The position numbers and the translations under genes were made by a program. The notes beneath the pieces were generated by a model. The model was given only the letters and a program-made list of their open reading frames with translations, made no database searches and was not told the DNA's origin. 64,000 nucleotides of DNA, from contig CAJHNH020000787.1 in the NCBI GenBank assembly GCA_905116865.2, positions 1 to 64,000 of the forward strand. The letters run 5' to 3'. Below, piece after piece: positions 11,696 through 21,716 of this stretch; position 1 is the first letter of the stretch, and each line of letters begins with the position of its first letter. This stretch comes from Candidula unifasciata (taxonomy: Eukaryota > Mollusca > Gastropoda > Stylommatophora > Geomitridae).

Positions 11696-11785
11696 AGAGG
11701 AGAAAACGAGAAGATGGTGAGAGAAGAAAGTAGAGAAATAGAAGGGCAGGAGCTAGGAGAGTTAGGCGAAAATTAGAGCGGCGGG
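11237..11785. other. No gene; contains (GA)n microsatellite
   Basis: A (GA)n run spans 11650-11695, about 22 units, followed by purine-rich sequence. The flanks show no motif. Confidence 0.6.
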
Positions 11786-11789
11786 GTTC

Positions 11790-14700
11790 AACCATGTAAG
11801 AGTTTGCTTTTGGAATAGTCGCAGTACGAGTCAGAGTGGGCCCATACTAGAGAGGTTGAAATACGATTTTGATGTAATCATGCTTCAAGTGCTGAATGCA
11901 GACAAACATCATTGCCTTCGATGTGTCAGATAGGTAAACCCTGCTGGACATCAGAGATATGGGCGATGTCTGTTAGTGAAGGAGGGACTGAAATATGTGG
12001 TGCTTGACCTGATTCGGTGGAATCATGATGCAGTGGGTACATGGAATGCAGAGGGAGATTGGTGGCCTAAGCTGGAACCTTATAAACATGTATGCTGCCG
12101 TGGGTTCATTAGTCACAAAGGAACAATTAGACTAGCTGAAAGACCTAGAGGTGATCCCTGGCAACAGTTTCCTCATTTGTGGGGATTTCAAATCATGGAA
12201 CAATGACTGGGATAGTACTGGGGAAAATCGAGAGTGCGTTGCCCTTGCTAACGCCATGGTCGATTCAAATTTGTCTGCATAAATAATGGTGAAATGGACG
12301 GATGGGTTGAACATTTTGAAATGTTTCTAAACAGATCAGGTCCAGAGATTTCCCCAGATAACCAGCCTTTAGAAATGGAACTGGATATCAACTGTGAGAT
12401 ACCATCTAAAGAGGAAATTAGAAAAGCTACCGATCTTCTCGAGGAATGAAAGGCGGCAGGCCCAGATGGTATCCCAGATAAAGCCATTAGGGTCAACATA
12501 AACACATCAACAGAACTGCTCCATAGATTATTCAGTAAAGTCTGGGAGCCCAAAAAAGGTGATCTACGGGAGTGCGAAAACTATAAAAAAATTATGTTGC
12601 TGTCCCTTCCTGGAAAAATATTAAGTAGAATTATTTTGGAAAGATTAAAAGATGCTATTGATAAAAAGCTAAGATATGAACAGGCAGGTTTTCGGTCAAA
12701 CAGATCCTGTACTGACCAGATAGCTACATTACGTATTATAATAGAGCAAAGCATTGAACTTAACTCAACACTTTACATTAGATTCATAGACATGAAAAAG
12801 CATTTGACAGCACTGATAGGGAATCTCTCTGGAAATTCATAGGCATTATGGAATCCCACAGACAATTATTAGCTTAGTAAAGGCAACATATAAAGACTTG
12901 AAATGTCGAATTCTTCATGAAAGAAAGCTAACAGATACATTAAAAAAAAAAAAAAAAAACCAGGTGTGCGACAGGGATGTCTTTTGTCGCCTCTCTAATT
13001 CAGTGGACCCCTACAAAACAGCTTGATGATCTGGTCTTCGCTGATGATATTTCTCTTTTGTCCCATTCACGGAATCAGATGCAAGATACATTAAATATAC
13101 TTGATGCGAGATCACAGCTGCTTGGTCTGAAAATCCATAAGGGAAGGACAAAGATAATGAGATTAAATTAGGCAAATAGTAATGTGGTTTCTGTTAATGG
13201 CACACCACTAAAAGACGTGGAGTCGTACACCTATTTAGGCAGAAATTTAGATAAAGATGGAGGAGCTAATAGATATATTAAAATAGAAAACAAAAGGCAG
13301 GAGGAGTTTCCATAGCACTAGGGAATTTGTGGAGATCAAAAGAAATTAAAAGAAATACTAAAAAAAAAATGTTTAATTCTTATGTCAAATCAGTACTTTT
13401 GTATGGGGCGGAAACATGGAGAACAACTAAGGCGATTACTAATAAATTACAGACATGCATTAACTGGTGCCTGTGCAGAATAGAGGGAATTAAATGGTAT
13501 GACAGTGGACCAAGAGGTGAGGAAAATACGCTAGCGTTGGATAGGACACACACTGAGAAAACTGGAGAACAGTATAACTAGAATCTCTTTGCATTGGAAC
13601 CCACAGGTGCATAAGAATAAAGGAAGGCCAAAAAAAAAAACGCATGGTTAAGAGAGATAGATAATGAAGTTAGAAAGATGAGGAGGACATTGGAAGAGCT
13701 CCATGTAATGGCGAAGGATAGAACGACTTGGCTTGAGTTGGTTGAGGGCCTATGCTCCATTTGGAGATAGAAAGGCAGAAGAATATGAAAATGATCTTGG
13801 TTCCAAATAGAATGACAATGAGGCCAGACATGGCTACTGACCTGGCGTTTGCCACCCAATCAGCAGTATTAGATACCAAATGATCTGTTCTGGGCGATCA
13901 TGAAAGTAATAATCTGCCATGTTCAGTATTTTTCTCTAAATCCACTTAAGTCAAGGCTTCAAGATCTCATAGGTCTTTTAGGCATGAATGGGCAAACACC
14001 CTTCTTGGACGCTTCCGACAGAGGGCATAGAAGATGAATAGCAGATCTACTTTTGTGCAGCCTCCATTGTGGGCATCATAGGTAGAACAGGCATGGAAGT
14101 TGAAAAGAGCTGCAGTAAAAATATTACAGAAAGAGAGACACACATCACTTAACAGGCAGGACGAATTGGAGTGCGCAAAAAAAGATAAGAAAGATAGGAC
14201 GAATGTTTTTAAGCGTTGTGCAGCAATGACCAGAAAATTAAAATATGAACACTTTATTATCGAAATTGGTGGCAATAATACTTTAGGAACATTCTGGAAG
14301 CTACATAGACTGATGCTCAAGAAAGATCGGCCTAGCTTAGTCGAAACAATTCATGTCGACAACGGCTTGCTTTTGACCACAGACAAAGAAATAGACAGAC
14401 CCCAATTAAGGAGAAAACAGGGATGCAGCTAGAGAAGATCTGTCAATTGCCATAAACAGTAAACATTATAAAGACACCATTTAGGTGGAAGAGATGAAAC
14501 ATGTTCTGGAAAGGGTGGAAGACACTGCACCCGGGCCTGGCGGGGTCAGATATTTCCATACGGGGAACATGATTGATTCTAACCTGTTGGAGATGACTGC
14601 TTGTTTCAACCAGAGCATTAGGACAGCTTTAGTTCTACAAGAGTGGATGCACAGCTACTTGATTCCACTTCCTGAGCTTGGCAAGGATCATTCAACATTC

Positions 14701-14800
14701 AGCGGCTTTTGGATCATATCCTTACAAAACACTTTTGGCAAATTGCTGGAAGTTTGGAAAGTTATCGGGTTGGGAAGGATACATGGTCAAATGTAGCCAC
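11790..14800 (+). pseudogene. I-like LINE (endonuclease, linker, RT N-terminus) interrupted by an RTE-like LINE
   Basis: The first piece (about 11790-12250) reads as the start of an APE-type endonuclease: CFWNSRSTSQSGPILERL and FDVIMLQ (Glu of the usual QE replaced by Val), later FLICGDFKSWNNDWDS, the GDFN-like motif. The second piece resumes at about 13800 with TMRPDMAT and LGDHESN, matching the PD and SDH motifs that end this endonuclease type. A linker (14100-14430) with LECAKKDKKDR follows, then RT blocks TAPGPGG and LIPLPELGKDHSTFSG up to KLLE. The sequence breaks off before the catalytic YADD. The intervening 12255-13795 belongs to a different LINE lineage. Stops and frameshifts are frequent. 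Confidence 0.65.
12255..13795 (+). pseudogene. RTE-like LINE RT-to-C-terminus fragment inside the I-like LINE
   Basis: Reads WVEHFEMFLNR, KAAGPDGIP (RT block 2), SLPGKILSRIILERLKDAID and QAGFRSNRSCTDQIATLR (RT blocks 3-4). FADDISLLSHS (catalytic), then VLLYGAETWRTTK (thumb), [12 protein letters not shown] and finally WLELVEGLCS follow. An internal deletion of about 60 bp before the FADD segment and a run of 18 A at 12942-12959 break the frame. It is the same family as the element at 24.4-28.7 kb, with long near-identical blocks. I could not define a clean target duplication. Confidence 0.75.
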
Positions 14801-14986
14801 TTAAAACAAAAATCTTATTATGAATCACAACATTGCAGATATACTAAATCACTCATCAAATGAGATTGCGACAGTAAAAAAAAAAAAAAATTGCACACAG
14901 CTAGCTAGTGAATCACATAAACAGACTGCAGATGTAGATTCACGTTTTTTCATTGGTGTTTGTCGATGCGGTCAAAATGTGACTTT

Positions 14987-14991
<5 letters not shown>

Positions 14992-15036
<45 letters not shown>

Positions 15037-15170
15037 AGCCTCGTATGTTAGGTAGGTTTATCCCTCCTTCTTACACTAGACAACATGATCTTTAGGTTTA
15101 GGCAGTGCATGTGATCCACAAGTAGATCAGAATGGGAGCGTGCAACAACAACAACAACAACAACAACAAA
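14992..15170. repeat. (CA)n and (CAA)n microsatellites
   Basis: (CA)n spans about 14992-15032 and (CAA)n about 15143-15170. The unique DNA between and around them (14880-15470) shows no gene. Confidence 0.9.
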
Positions 15171-15477
15171 ACTGCACATCTGCCTCAGTTTAGTTTTCTA
15201 GTAAACATATAAAGAAACGTTACAAAAGTCGTCAAAAACCACGCAATATGTCTTGTTTACTTGAACGGCACAGAGTCACACAGTGCAGGCAATCAAACCC
15301 GTAACTTCCAAACTGCATCCCGCACGCAGTATACCATCTGCAATCAATAAACTGCCATGAAGACACCGCGCACAAAGTCTGCTGTACGTTGTGGAGATAT
15401 CTGCTGGCGATAACTTGATTTTTCTCCATCGTAACAATGATTGTCTTGATTACGCCCAGCGAGATTCAGTTCCCCCT

Positions 15478-15775
15478 CTTATTCTTCTTCTTCTTCGCGT
15501 CAACAGCTGTAAACTCTGGCAGAAAGTTAAGGTTGTGCATCCACTTCCGGACCGCAGTCCGGTTCCAGAATATGTATAGTGCGTGTCTATTTGTTTTACA
15601 GATTTGACTTATTTATTTGCAGATAGATGGTTCCTTGACTCTCAGGCAGATGCACTCCGACATCGAAGGAAGCTCCCAATTAGTTGACTATTACGTCATG
15701 CTTTTGGGTAGGCAGTGGGTCTTTTCTTGTTTTCCCAAATTAGGGACCCGGCCCCACACGGGGAAGTTCCTCCTT
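15478..15775 (-). mobile_element. SINE-D copy
   Basis: Shares an ordered set of blocks with 32.9-33.2 and 57.3-57.5 kb: TTCTTCTTCTTC, TGTAAACTCTGG, AAGTTAAGGTTG, CAGTCCGGTTCCAGAA, GCAGATGCACTC, CTCCCAATTAGT, TTTCTTGTTTTCCC and CCACACGG. The TTC tract lies at the left, so the element is on the minus strand with a GAA tail. An extra about 30 bp around 15590 is absent from the 32.9 kb copy. No tRNA-like head was identified, so it could be another short nonautonomous element. Confidence 0.65.
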
Positions 15776-16447
15776 CTGAGCCTGATGATGGCTGCATACT
15801 TGTGTTAACAGAGAACTGATTACACTTGACATCATTGTGTTCATGTAAAAAAAAAAAAAAAAACCACACAGAAAATGAATACTAGAGTCCCATTTTTTCT
15901 CGTCTGGCCGCTACCAGCCAACTTTGGTGGTCGCTCACATTCCAAAGACGACATCACCAAGACCAGTAGAGTATGATGTATTATGTTGATATCCCTATGG
16001 CCAAAAGCGGGTTGCGGAATATTTTTCTCCTATTTTTTTTACCTCAATAAGGAGCGTAGACCCTAGATATGCCAAATTCGTTATAGTTTGGTTGGTTCAG
16101 TGCATCCAAAGTTTCCTCTGAGAGTGAAAATATTATTTCTACACCAAGCATCTAGTATCGCCTCTTACGACGTGTTTGATAACTGACCGTTGCAGTAATG
16201 TTTTTTTTTTTAAAATTACTTTCCCTTATGTTGTCGGTCCCCCGCCCCCTCCCTCCCCCAGCGCAACTAATCTTGGCCTTATGTCAACACCCTACTGTTC
16301 ATGTCCCCCCCTCCCCCCCCCCCCGCCCCCAAATGCACAAGACCCAGTTTGTTCTATCACAGGCACAATTTTAAAACATTGACTATTTTGGTTTCATTTC
16401 AGGTCCTCTCATTTTTTTTTTTTTTTTTCAATTTTATGTGATCCCAA
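15776..16447. other. No gene; homopolymer-rich
   Basis: A-run at 15847-15863, C-runs near 16305-16326 and a T-run at 16411-16428. No coding or tRNA-like signal. Confidence 0.5.
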
Positions 16448-16605
16448 AGTAGGTTGTGCCATGTATTCCCCGGGTAGATCATACTATGGATTACCTAGCT
16501 AGATCATACCATGTATTCCCCAGATAGATCGTTGAATCTAATCCCTATATAGATCGTGCCAGTATTCCCCAGTCAGATCGTATCAAGCAATCCCCACGAG
16601 GAATA
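16448..16605. repeat. Diverged tandem repeat, period about 32-34 bp
   Basis: About five imperfect units of the form TAGATCGTGCCATGTATTCC then CCAGA. AGATCAT or AGATCGT recurs at about 16477, 16509, 16536, 16553 and 16575. Divergence is much higher than in the 44-bp repeat, so this array is older. Confidence 0.7.
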
Positions 16606-16929
16606 CCTACAGCCGGTGTCATTGCTATTTGAGTAAACTAGGCCGGGTGTCACACAACGCAGAGAATCAGACCCGGGATTTACAAAATACAGCTCTGCAT
16701 GGTGTTATACTGTTAAAGCAATGAACAACTAACGCAACGTTTGCTTTGTGTTGTAGAGATATCTGCTAAAGGTTACGTTTTTGTTGTCCTAGCGGTTTTA
16801 CTTGTTAATAAAAAATAACCCAGACGCGATGAATCAATACACTTCAAGATGTTGTCTTTCTCCGTGGCTCGCGACCAAACAATCGATGATATACAGCAAT
16901 GTTTTGCAATCTGTTGACTAGCCATCTAT

Positions 16930-17570
16930 GGTGAATGTTGTGTGTTGAATGTTGAATGTTAAATAAGGAATCGACATCACAGCATCACGGGACACCTCCA
17001 TAAGTGCTCAGTCCCCATCTTCAGCAGCAGGCGAAGTGTCAAATTCCGAGGCTTCCACTAAACGTCTGATTGTATATCCGTTTCATCCTTCTCCTGAGTG
17101 TTGAGCGTGGGCAAGATCACCTGTTAACTCCTCACAACGCCATTCTCGTTAGACTGAAATGATCTATCTGCGCCTCCGTACTGTTCAGTGGCTCCCAAAC
17201 GGCCCTCACAATATCTAGCTTGCCATACATCAATTCATTACCATGTTGTGCAGAGACACTCAGTCTATCCGCCTGTTTATTTTCCAACACACCTACATGA
17301 GCTGGAGAAAATATCCAAAGGATGCTAATACTCGAGACCTCTGAAGTGATGCTTGCTACTCTGGGCGAGGCTTGCTTGTTTTCACTGTTCTCAACATGCT
17401 CTACGAGTCAGCTGCAATCACGGAATGTGTTTTCTTCTTATTTTCAAGCTAGTGGAATGCTGCAGAGACGGCCTCCATCTTCATTCTCAAACTAGACTTT
17501 GTGATATCGTAACCAAGGCTTTGCTGCAATTAGCGACTTCCATTCGACTTTGCTATGAAACCCTATGTCG
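16930..17570 (-). pseudogene. I-like LINE 3-prime end (RNase H to C-terminus), decayed
   Basis: Collinear with 8888-9530 at nucleotide level: ATGTTGAATGTT tail, GGAATCGACATCACAG, CCCCATCTTCAGCAGCA, then RNase H coding blocks. No long frame survives. AGCCATCTAT occurs at 16920-16929 and 17571-17580 and could be a 10-bp target duplication. A related AGCCAT block exists inside the 8.9 kb copy, so this is uncertain. Confidence 0.7.
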
Positions 17571-17580
17571 AGCCATCTAT

Positions 17581-18060
17581 AAGCCATACGATATTTTATG
17601 AAGGCTTCTGGCAATTATGAAATTGAGATCATTAGCACTTGTAATGATGTGTAACACCTATTGTGTTTCAGTTTAATTAGAAACAATTTTGTTTTAATGA
17701 ATTACTTATATAAAAGCCAAGGACGTTTTTTTTTTTTCCTTTCTTGAGCAGTTTGTACATCTACTGTTAGTAATCTTAATTTAAACAATAGAATATCATA
17801 CTCATTTACTTCTTTGTTTTTAACATTGTTTAAAAACACATTCGGACCAAAATGTATATCTATTTTTTTTTTCGCCTCGTGACAATATGATCTCCACGGC
17901 AGGAGCACGCACAACAGCAGGCTATCGATCTTTAGTAGGTAATTGTTTTGGCCCGTTTACCTCCCTAGACATTTCAGGGGGCGGGCAGATCCTGGTGATG
18001 CGCCTGGGCCTCAGACAACTCCTGCTGAGCTTATCGGAGAATACGTTATGCTAATTGCAA
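17581..18060. other. No recognisable gene
   Basis: AT-rich with T-runs at 17728 and 17864. The minus frame at 17702-17914 has no domain. Confidence 0.4.
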
Positions 18061-18069
18061 AAGATACTG

Positions 18070-18335
18070 AGGTAGCACTTACTTTGGGAAACGCTAGTTT
18101 AGGCTGTCTCGCAGCCTCGCTTTGTAAATCCGGGGTGCCGGGTTCGATTCCAGATGCCGGCCTTGCGCCTTGCTTTGGTTTCGACAATGGTATCGAGAAG
18201 CCAGCCGTCTAGAAAGCAATGACAAACTACTAGACGTAAACTTGCCTAAAAAACCCTCAACAGGCAAACAATTGCTGGGGTTCGTTCTGCAACGTCCTGT
18301 AAAGGATACGCAACTAACTGAGATGGTGATATATC
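18070..18335 (+). mobile_element. SINE-B copy (first of a close pair)
   Basis: Contains CGGGTTCGATTCC (B box), TTTGGTTTCGACAATGG, AAGCAATGACAAACTACTAG, GGTTCGTTCTGCAACGTCC and ATACGCAACTAACT. All are shared with the copies at 6.4 and 54.0 kb. The 5-prime extension CACTTACTTTGGGAAA is shared with the next copy. Confidence 0.75.
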
Positions 18336-18589
18336 ATTACTGCCGTAGCAAATGAAGAACCTGTTTACACGACCAGAATGACAAAGGGAAGGTTGATTCA
18401 TCAGACAAACGTTATTGGACAGACTTAGCAGCTAGCAGTAGCACAAGCAGACGTCCCACGTTAAAACGAAGCCGCTACCACCCCTTCCGGACCGTTCCAT
18501 AGCTCCCCCACCCCCTTTCCCAAATTAACCAATGCTACCCGGACTGTGCCAGCGACCCGTCTTTTCTCTCCCCCCCCCCCCCGACCGAG

Positions 18590-18800
18590 GACGATAGCGC
18601 TTACTTTGGAAAAAGCTAGTTCAGGTTGTCTGGCAGCCGATTGCTTTGCGTTTATTTTGACGATTGTGTGGAGTTCTGGTCGTTCATCAAGCAATGGCAA
18701 ACTACAGAACATAAAATTGCCTTGTTAGATCAGAATAACCAAAAATAATAGGATTGGTTCTGCCTTGTCCTGTAATTGATAGGTAACTAACTTATGACTG
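18590..18800 (+). mobile_element. SINE-B copy, internally deleted
   Basis: Begins with GCGCTTACTTTGGAAAAAGC as in the copy 520 bp upstream, lacks most of the B-box region, and rejoins at AAGCAATGGCAAACTAC and GGTTCTGCCTTGTCCTGTAA. The pair may reflect a local duplication. A C-run at 18571-18584 precedes it. Confidence 0.65.
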
Positions 18801-19094
18801 TTTAAATCGTGTCTAATTACTGGTCCTTAAGGGAGCTAATAGACTAAAATGGTGTCGCTATACACAGATGATGGCAGATGACAGTGTGACAACTGCCTAC
18901 CAAAAGGAGCTGACTGAGTAAACATTAAATTGACAAGAAGAGGGAGCGGAAATACCATACAGTCTGTCCTACAAACACTGGAAAGAGAAGGCCAGTCACA
19001 AGAAATAGTGGTGATGAGATAAACCTTCAACCAAAAAAAGGGGGGCTTAAGAAATAGACACATACAAACTATTGGCAGGATATGAGAATATGTA

Positions 19095-19515
19095 GGTAGT
19101 GCACTCATCATCATCATGTGCCCTGCCAACTGGCGTGGGCGCTCACGAGTCTCCACAGATCACGATCTCTGGTTACCTGAATCAGCTCTCTTGATGATAT
19201 CCCTCTATATCATCGTTTCAGCTCATCCAGCATCATCTCTCTTGGTCTGCCTCTACCTTTTTTTCCACTGATCTTTTCAGTTGTCACGATGTATTCCAAT
19301 GTCTCTCTTCTTATTATGTGGCCAAAGAACAGTGTTTGTCTCTTTCTTATTGTTGTATATAGAGATCTACTTTCATTAGCATCTTTTAAGCAATGCTTGT
19401 TAGTTACTCTGGCCGTCCAAGGTATTCGTAACATTCGCCCCAGAAACCACATCTCTGTGCTTCCAATTCTTCTTAATTTGTTTAGGGACATTTCAAGATT
19501 CGCTGCCATACAGCA
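19095..19515 (-). pseudogene. RTE-like LINE ORF2 C-terminal end
   Basis: Minus strand encodes EMWFLGRMLRIPWTARVTNK, FFGHIIRRETLEYIVTTEK and GKKGRGRPREMMLDELKR. This is the same C-terminal architecture as the intact copy at 47.8-48.5 kb. The 3-prime end has an ATGATGATG-type tail (plus-strand CATCATCATC near 19107). It is 5-prime truncated. Confidence 0.85.
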
Positions 19516-21220
19516 GAACAGGTTTTATTTAACATTTTAGTACCCTCTTTCCGATATTAAATGAAAGCGATTTATTGCATAAGATAATTTTTTTCATTTT
19601 CTGAAATGCAAATGGAGTAAAATTTATAAAATTGCCAGAGACCATGCATCTGCTGAAGTCTGTATGGTAGAATTAAATTTTATATAATTTGCCTCTTTCT
19701 ATCCCCACCTGCATTTCAGTGTTTGATCATTTTAAATCACACTTCTGTTATATCATACTTTACAACAGTTATGCTTGTGGTGCTGTAAATGCTTCTGATG
19801 AAACGGCCACTATTATGTCAGGTTATAAACTTGTTGCACTAAAGTTTTCTGAAAACAGACTGACATAATTTAGAATAAATTTGGTTAGGAAAAGTAAATT
19901 AAAGAAAAAAAAATGTAAACATCCCTTTTCAAGCCTGTCGGTGCATCGAACATATGGGAAGAATATCCGGTATGTTGGATTTACGAGTCGGACAAGCAAA
20001 GCTTAAGCTACGGACGCCGCCTGGTTTAAAAACAAAAACAAAATGTTAGTTGGTATCCTTTTTAGAACTTTTCAGAACCAACACGTTTAACTTTTTTGGT
20101 TTTGCTGTGGAAGTTTACTTCCGTTAGTTTACCATTGCTCACTAAACGGTCGACAACATAGCCGAAATCAACTAAAAGCGGATTTACGAAGCTCGTTCTT
20201 AACTACTAAGTGACTCGACTTATGAAGAGGTCCATGGTAACAGGAAACACATTCATAGGATGCGGATAAAGATGTAAAACGTAAATGTATCGAAGGAAGA
20301 TTTAGCAAACAGGCAAACTTAAACAATAGCATTACTAGAGCTGCTAATGATCGAGCTCACGAATTGCTACATGCATTATTCAGTCTGTCTGGGAGACTGA
20401 AGAAATAACACCATATTGAGGAAAATGGCCTAAAGAGGTGTTTAGCTCGTTTGTGGTTGTGAACATTATACATAAATTAAGTTACCATCAGTTCCTGGAG
20501 GAAAATAATAATGAGAGACGTGTGGTCGGGCCTGGCATTGCAGCCAGACTTGTTAGGGGGGCAGCTAGATCTCCTAGGAGGGTGGAAATTAAAATTACAG
20601 CCTACTGCTGTGTGCACAAGCCAACCCCACCTTCCCGTGGTGCAGACTGGAAACTGTATCCGTGAGGATAAAGGCTAACGTGGAAATGGCCGCCTGGAGA
20701 GGAGCGGGCCCCGCTAGGGTTGAAATACTGCCCTCGAGGCACCATGCTGTAGAATGTAGAACTTGAGCTGAAAGGTATAGTTGGCATCTCCTTGGTTTAT
20801 GTGAGACTAGGGGGAAAGAGTTTGAAGAACAACAACTGATCAAGGGCATGCACTTTACTTCAGTCGAGAGGTATTGATTTGAGTTGATGTAAGGCTCTTA
20901 TTTGTCTCCATTACTGTACGGTGATATTCTGTTCATAAATTAGGCCGTGAGGTGTAGTCCCGGATCCATGCCGTACAAATTCCAAGTAAACTATTTTCTA
21001 GGTGTAACCAATGACAAAGACCAACGGCGGGCAGAATTTGCAGAAAAACGCCGTAACAAAGTCAACCGTTGAAACTGCCAGAAACACGTCGTTGACAGGC
21101 AAATCCAAGAAGTTTATTGAACAATTCATCACAGATATAAAGGGTGTCAATAAAATGCAAACATTACAGTCACTGTATTCAACAACAGTTAGATAATTAA
21201 TTACTTTCCTCAAATCCGGA
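19516..21220. other. No recognisable gene
   Basis: Mostly AT-rich unique DNA. The frame at 21011-21196 (plus) is basic and polar (KNAVTKSTVETARN) but matches nothing I recognise; it could be a scrap of a retrotransposon ORF1. Two minus frames at 20595-20849 overlap and have no motif. Confidence 0.35.
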
Positions 21221-21225
21221 GCAAT

Positions 21226-21335
21226 GAGCCTAAGCTCCCCGCAAACTGCGGCACCAGGTAGAATAACTAACTCCTTTTACCGCCAAGGCAGAGCCTAAGC
21301 TCCCCGCCAACTGCGGCATCAAGTAGAATACAGCT
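21226..21335. repeat. Two-copy direct repeat, 65-bp offset
   Basis: GAGCCTAAGCTCCCCGC followed by AACTGCGGCA and AGTAGAATA (GGTAGAATA in the first copy) starts at 21226 and again at 21291. Confidence 0.8.
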
Positions 21336-21489
21336 AAGCCTAGTTTCCAACCTCTGCCATTAACACATTTCTTGCAACGGTCATCTGTCTAAAAATTTCT
21401 GTCGGCAAGTGACGTCATGTCCTCGTCATACCTCATGTTCATTATCGGTTGTCCGTAGTGTGGATCTTCGGATTGCACACAACAGTTGA

Positions 21490-21715
21490 GTTGAGTCAAA
21501 AATTCACATCACAGTAATCGGGGCATTACAATGCATGCTCCGTCCTCATGTTCAGCAGCCAGCGCAGAGTTTTAATACTGATGGTACCGGTCACGATCTG
21601 GTTAAAAGTCCGTCTTGCCTTTCCTCCGAGTGTAGTGAGCCGGCCAGACCTTCTGGTTACACCCAGGTGCCTCATTCTCTCCAGGCCAAAATAATCTTCC
21701 TTCTTTACTTGTGGA
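21490..21715 (-). mobile_element. I-like LINE 3-prime end, 5-prime truncated
   Basis: Minus strand encodes KARRTFNQIVTGTISIKTLR, the conserved C-terminal segment of the RNase H LINE family. Its 3-prime end is TTGAGTTGAGTC on the plus strand. It ends abruptly where the next LINE's endonuclease begins at about 21717. Confidence 0.75.
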
Positions 21716-21716
21716 G

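Noticed and set aside
16920..17580. Secure 10-bp target duplication AGCCATCTAT for the LINE fragment
   Set aside because: A similar AGCCAT block lies at the equivalent position inside the 8.9 kb copy, so the right-hand copy may be element sequence.
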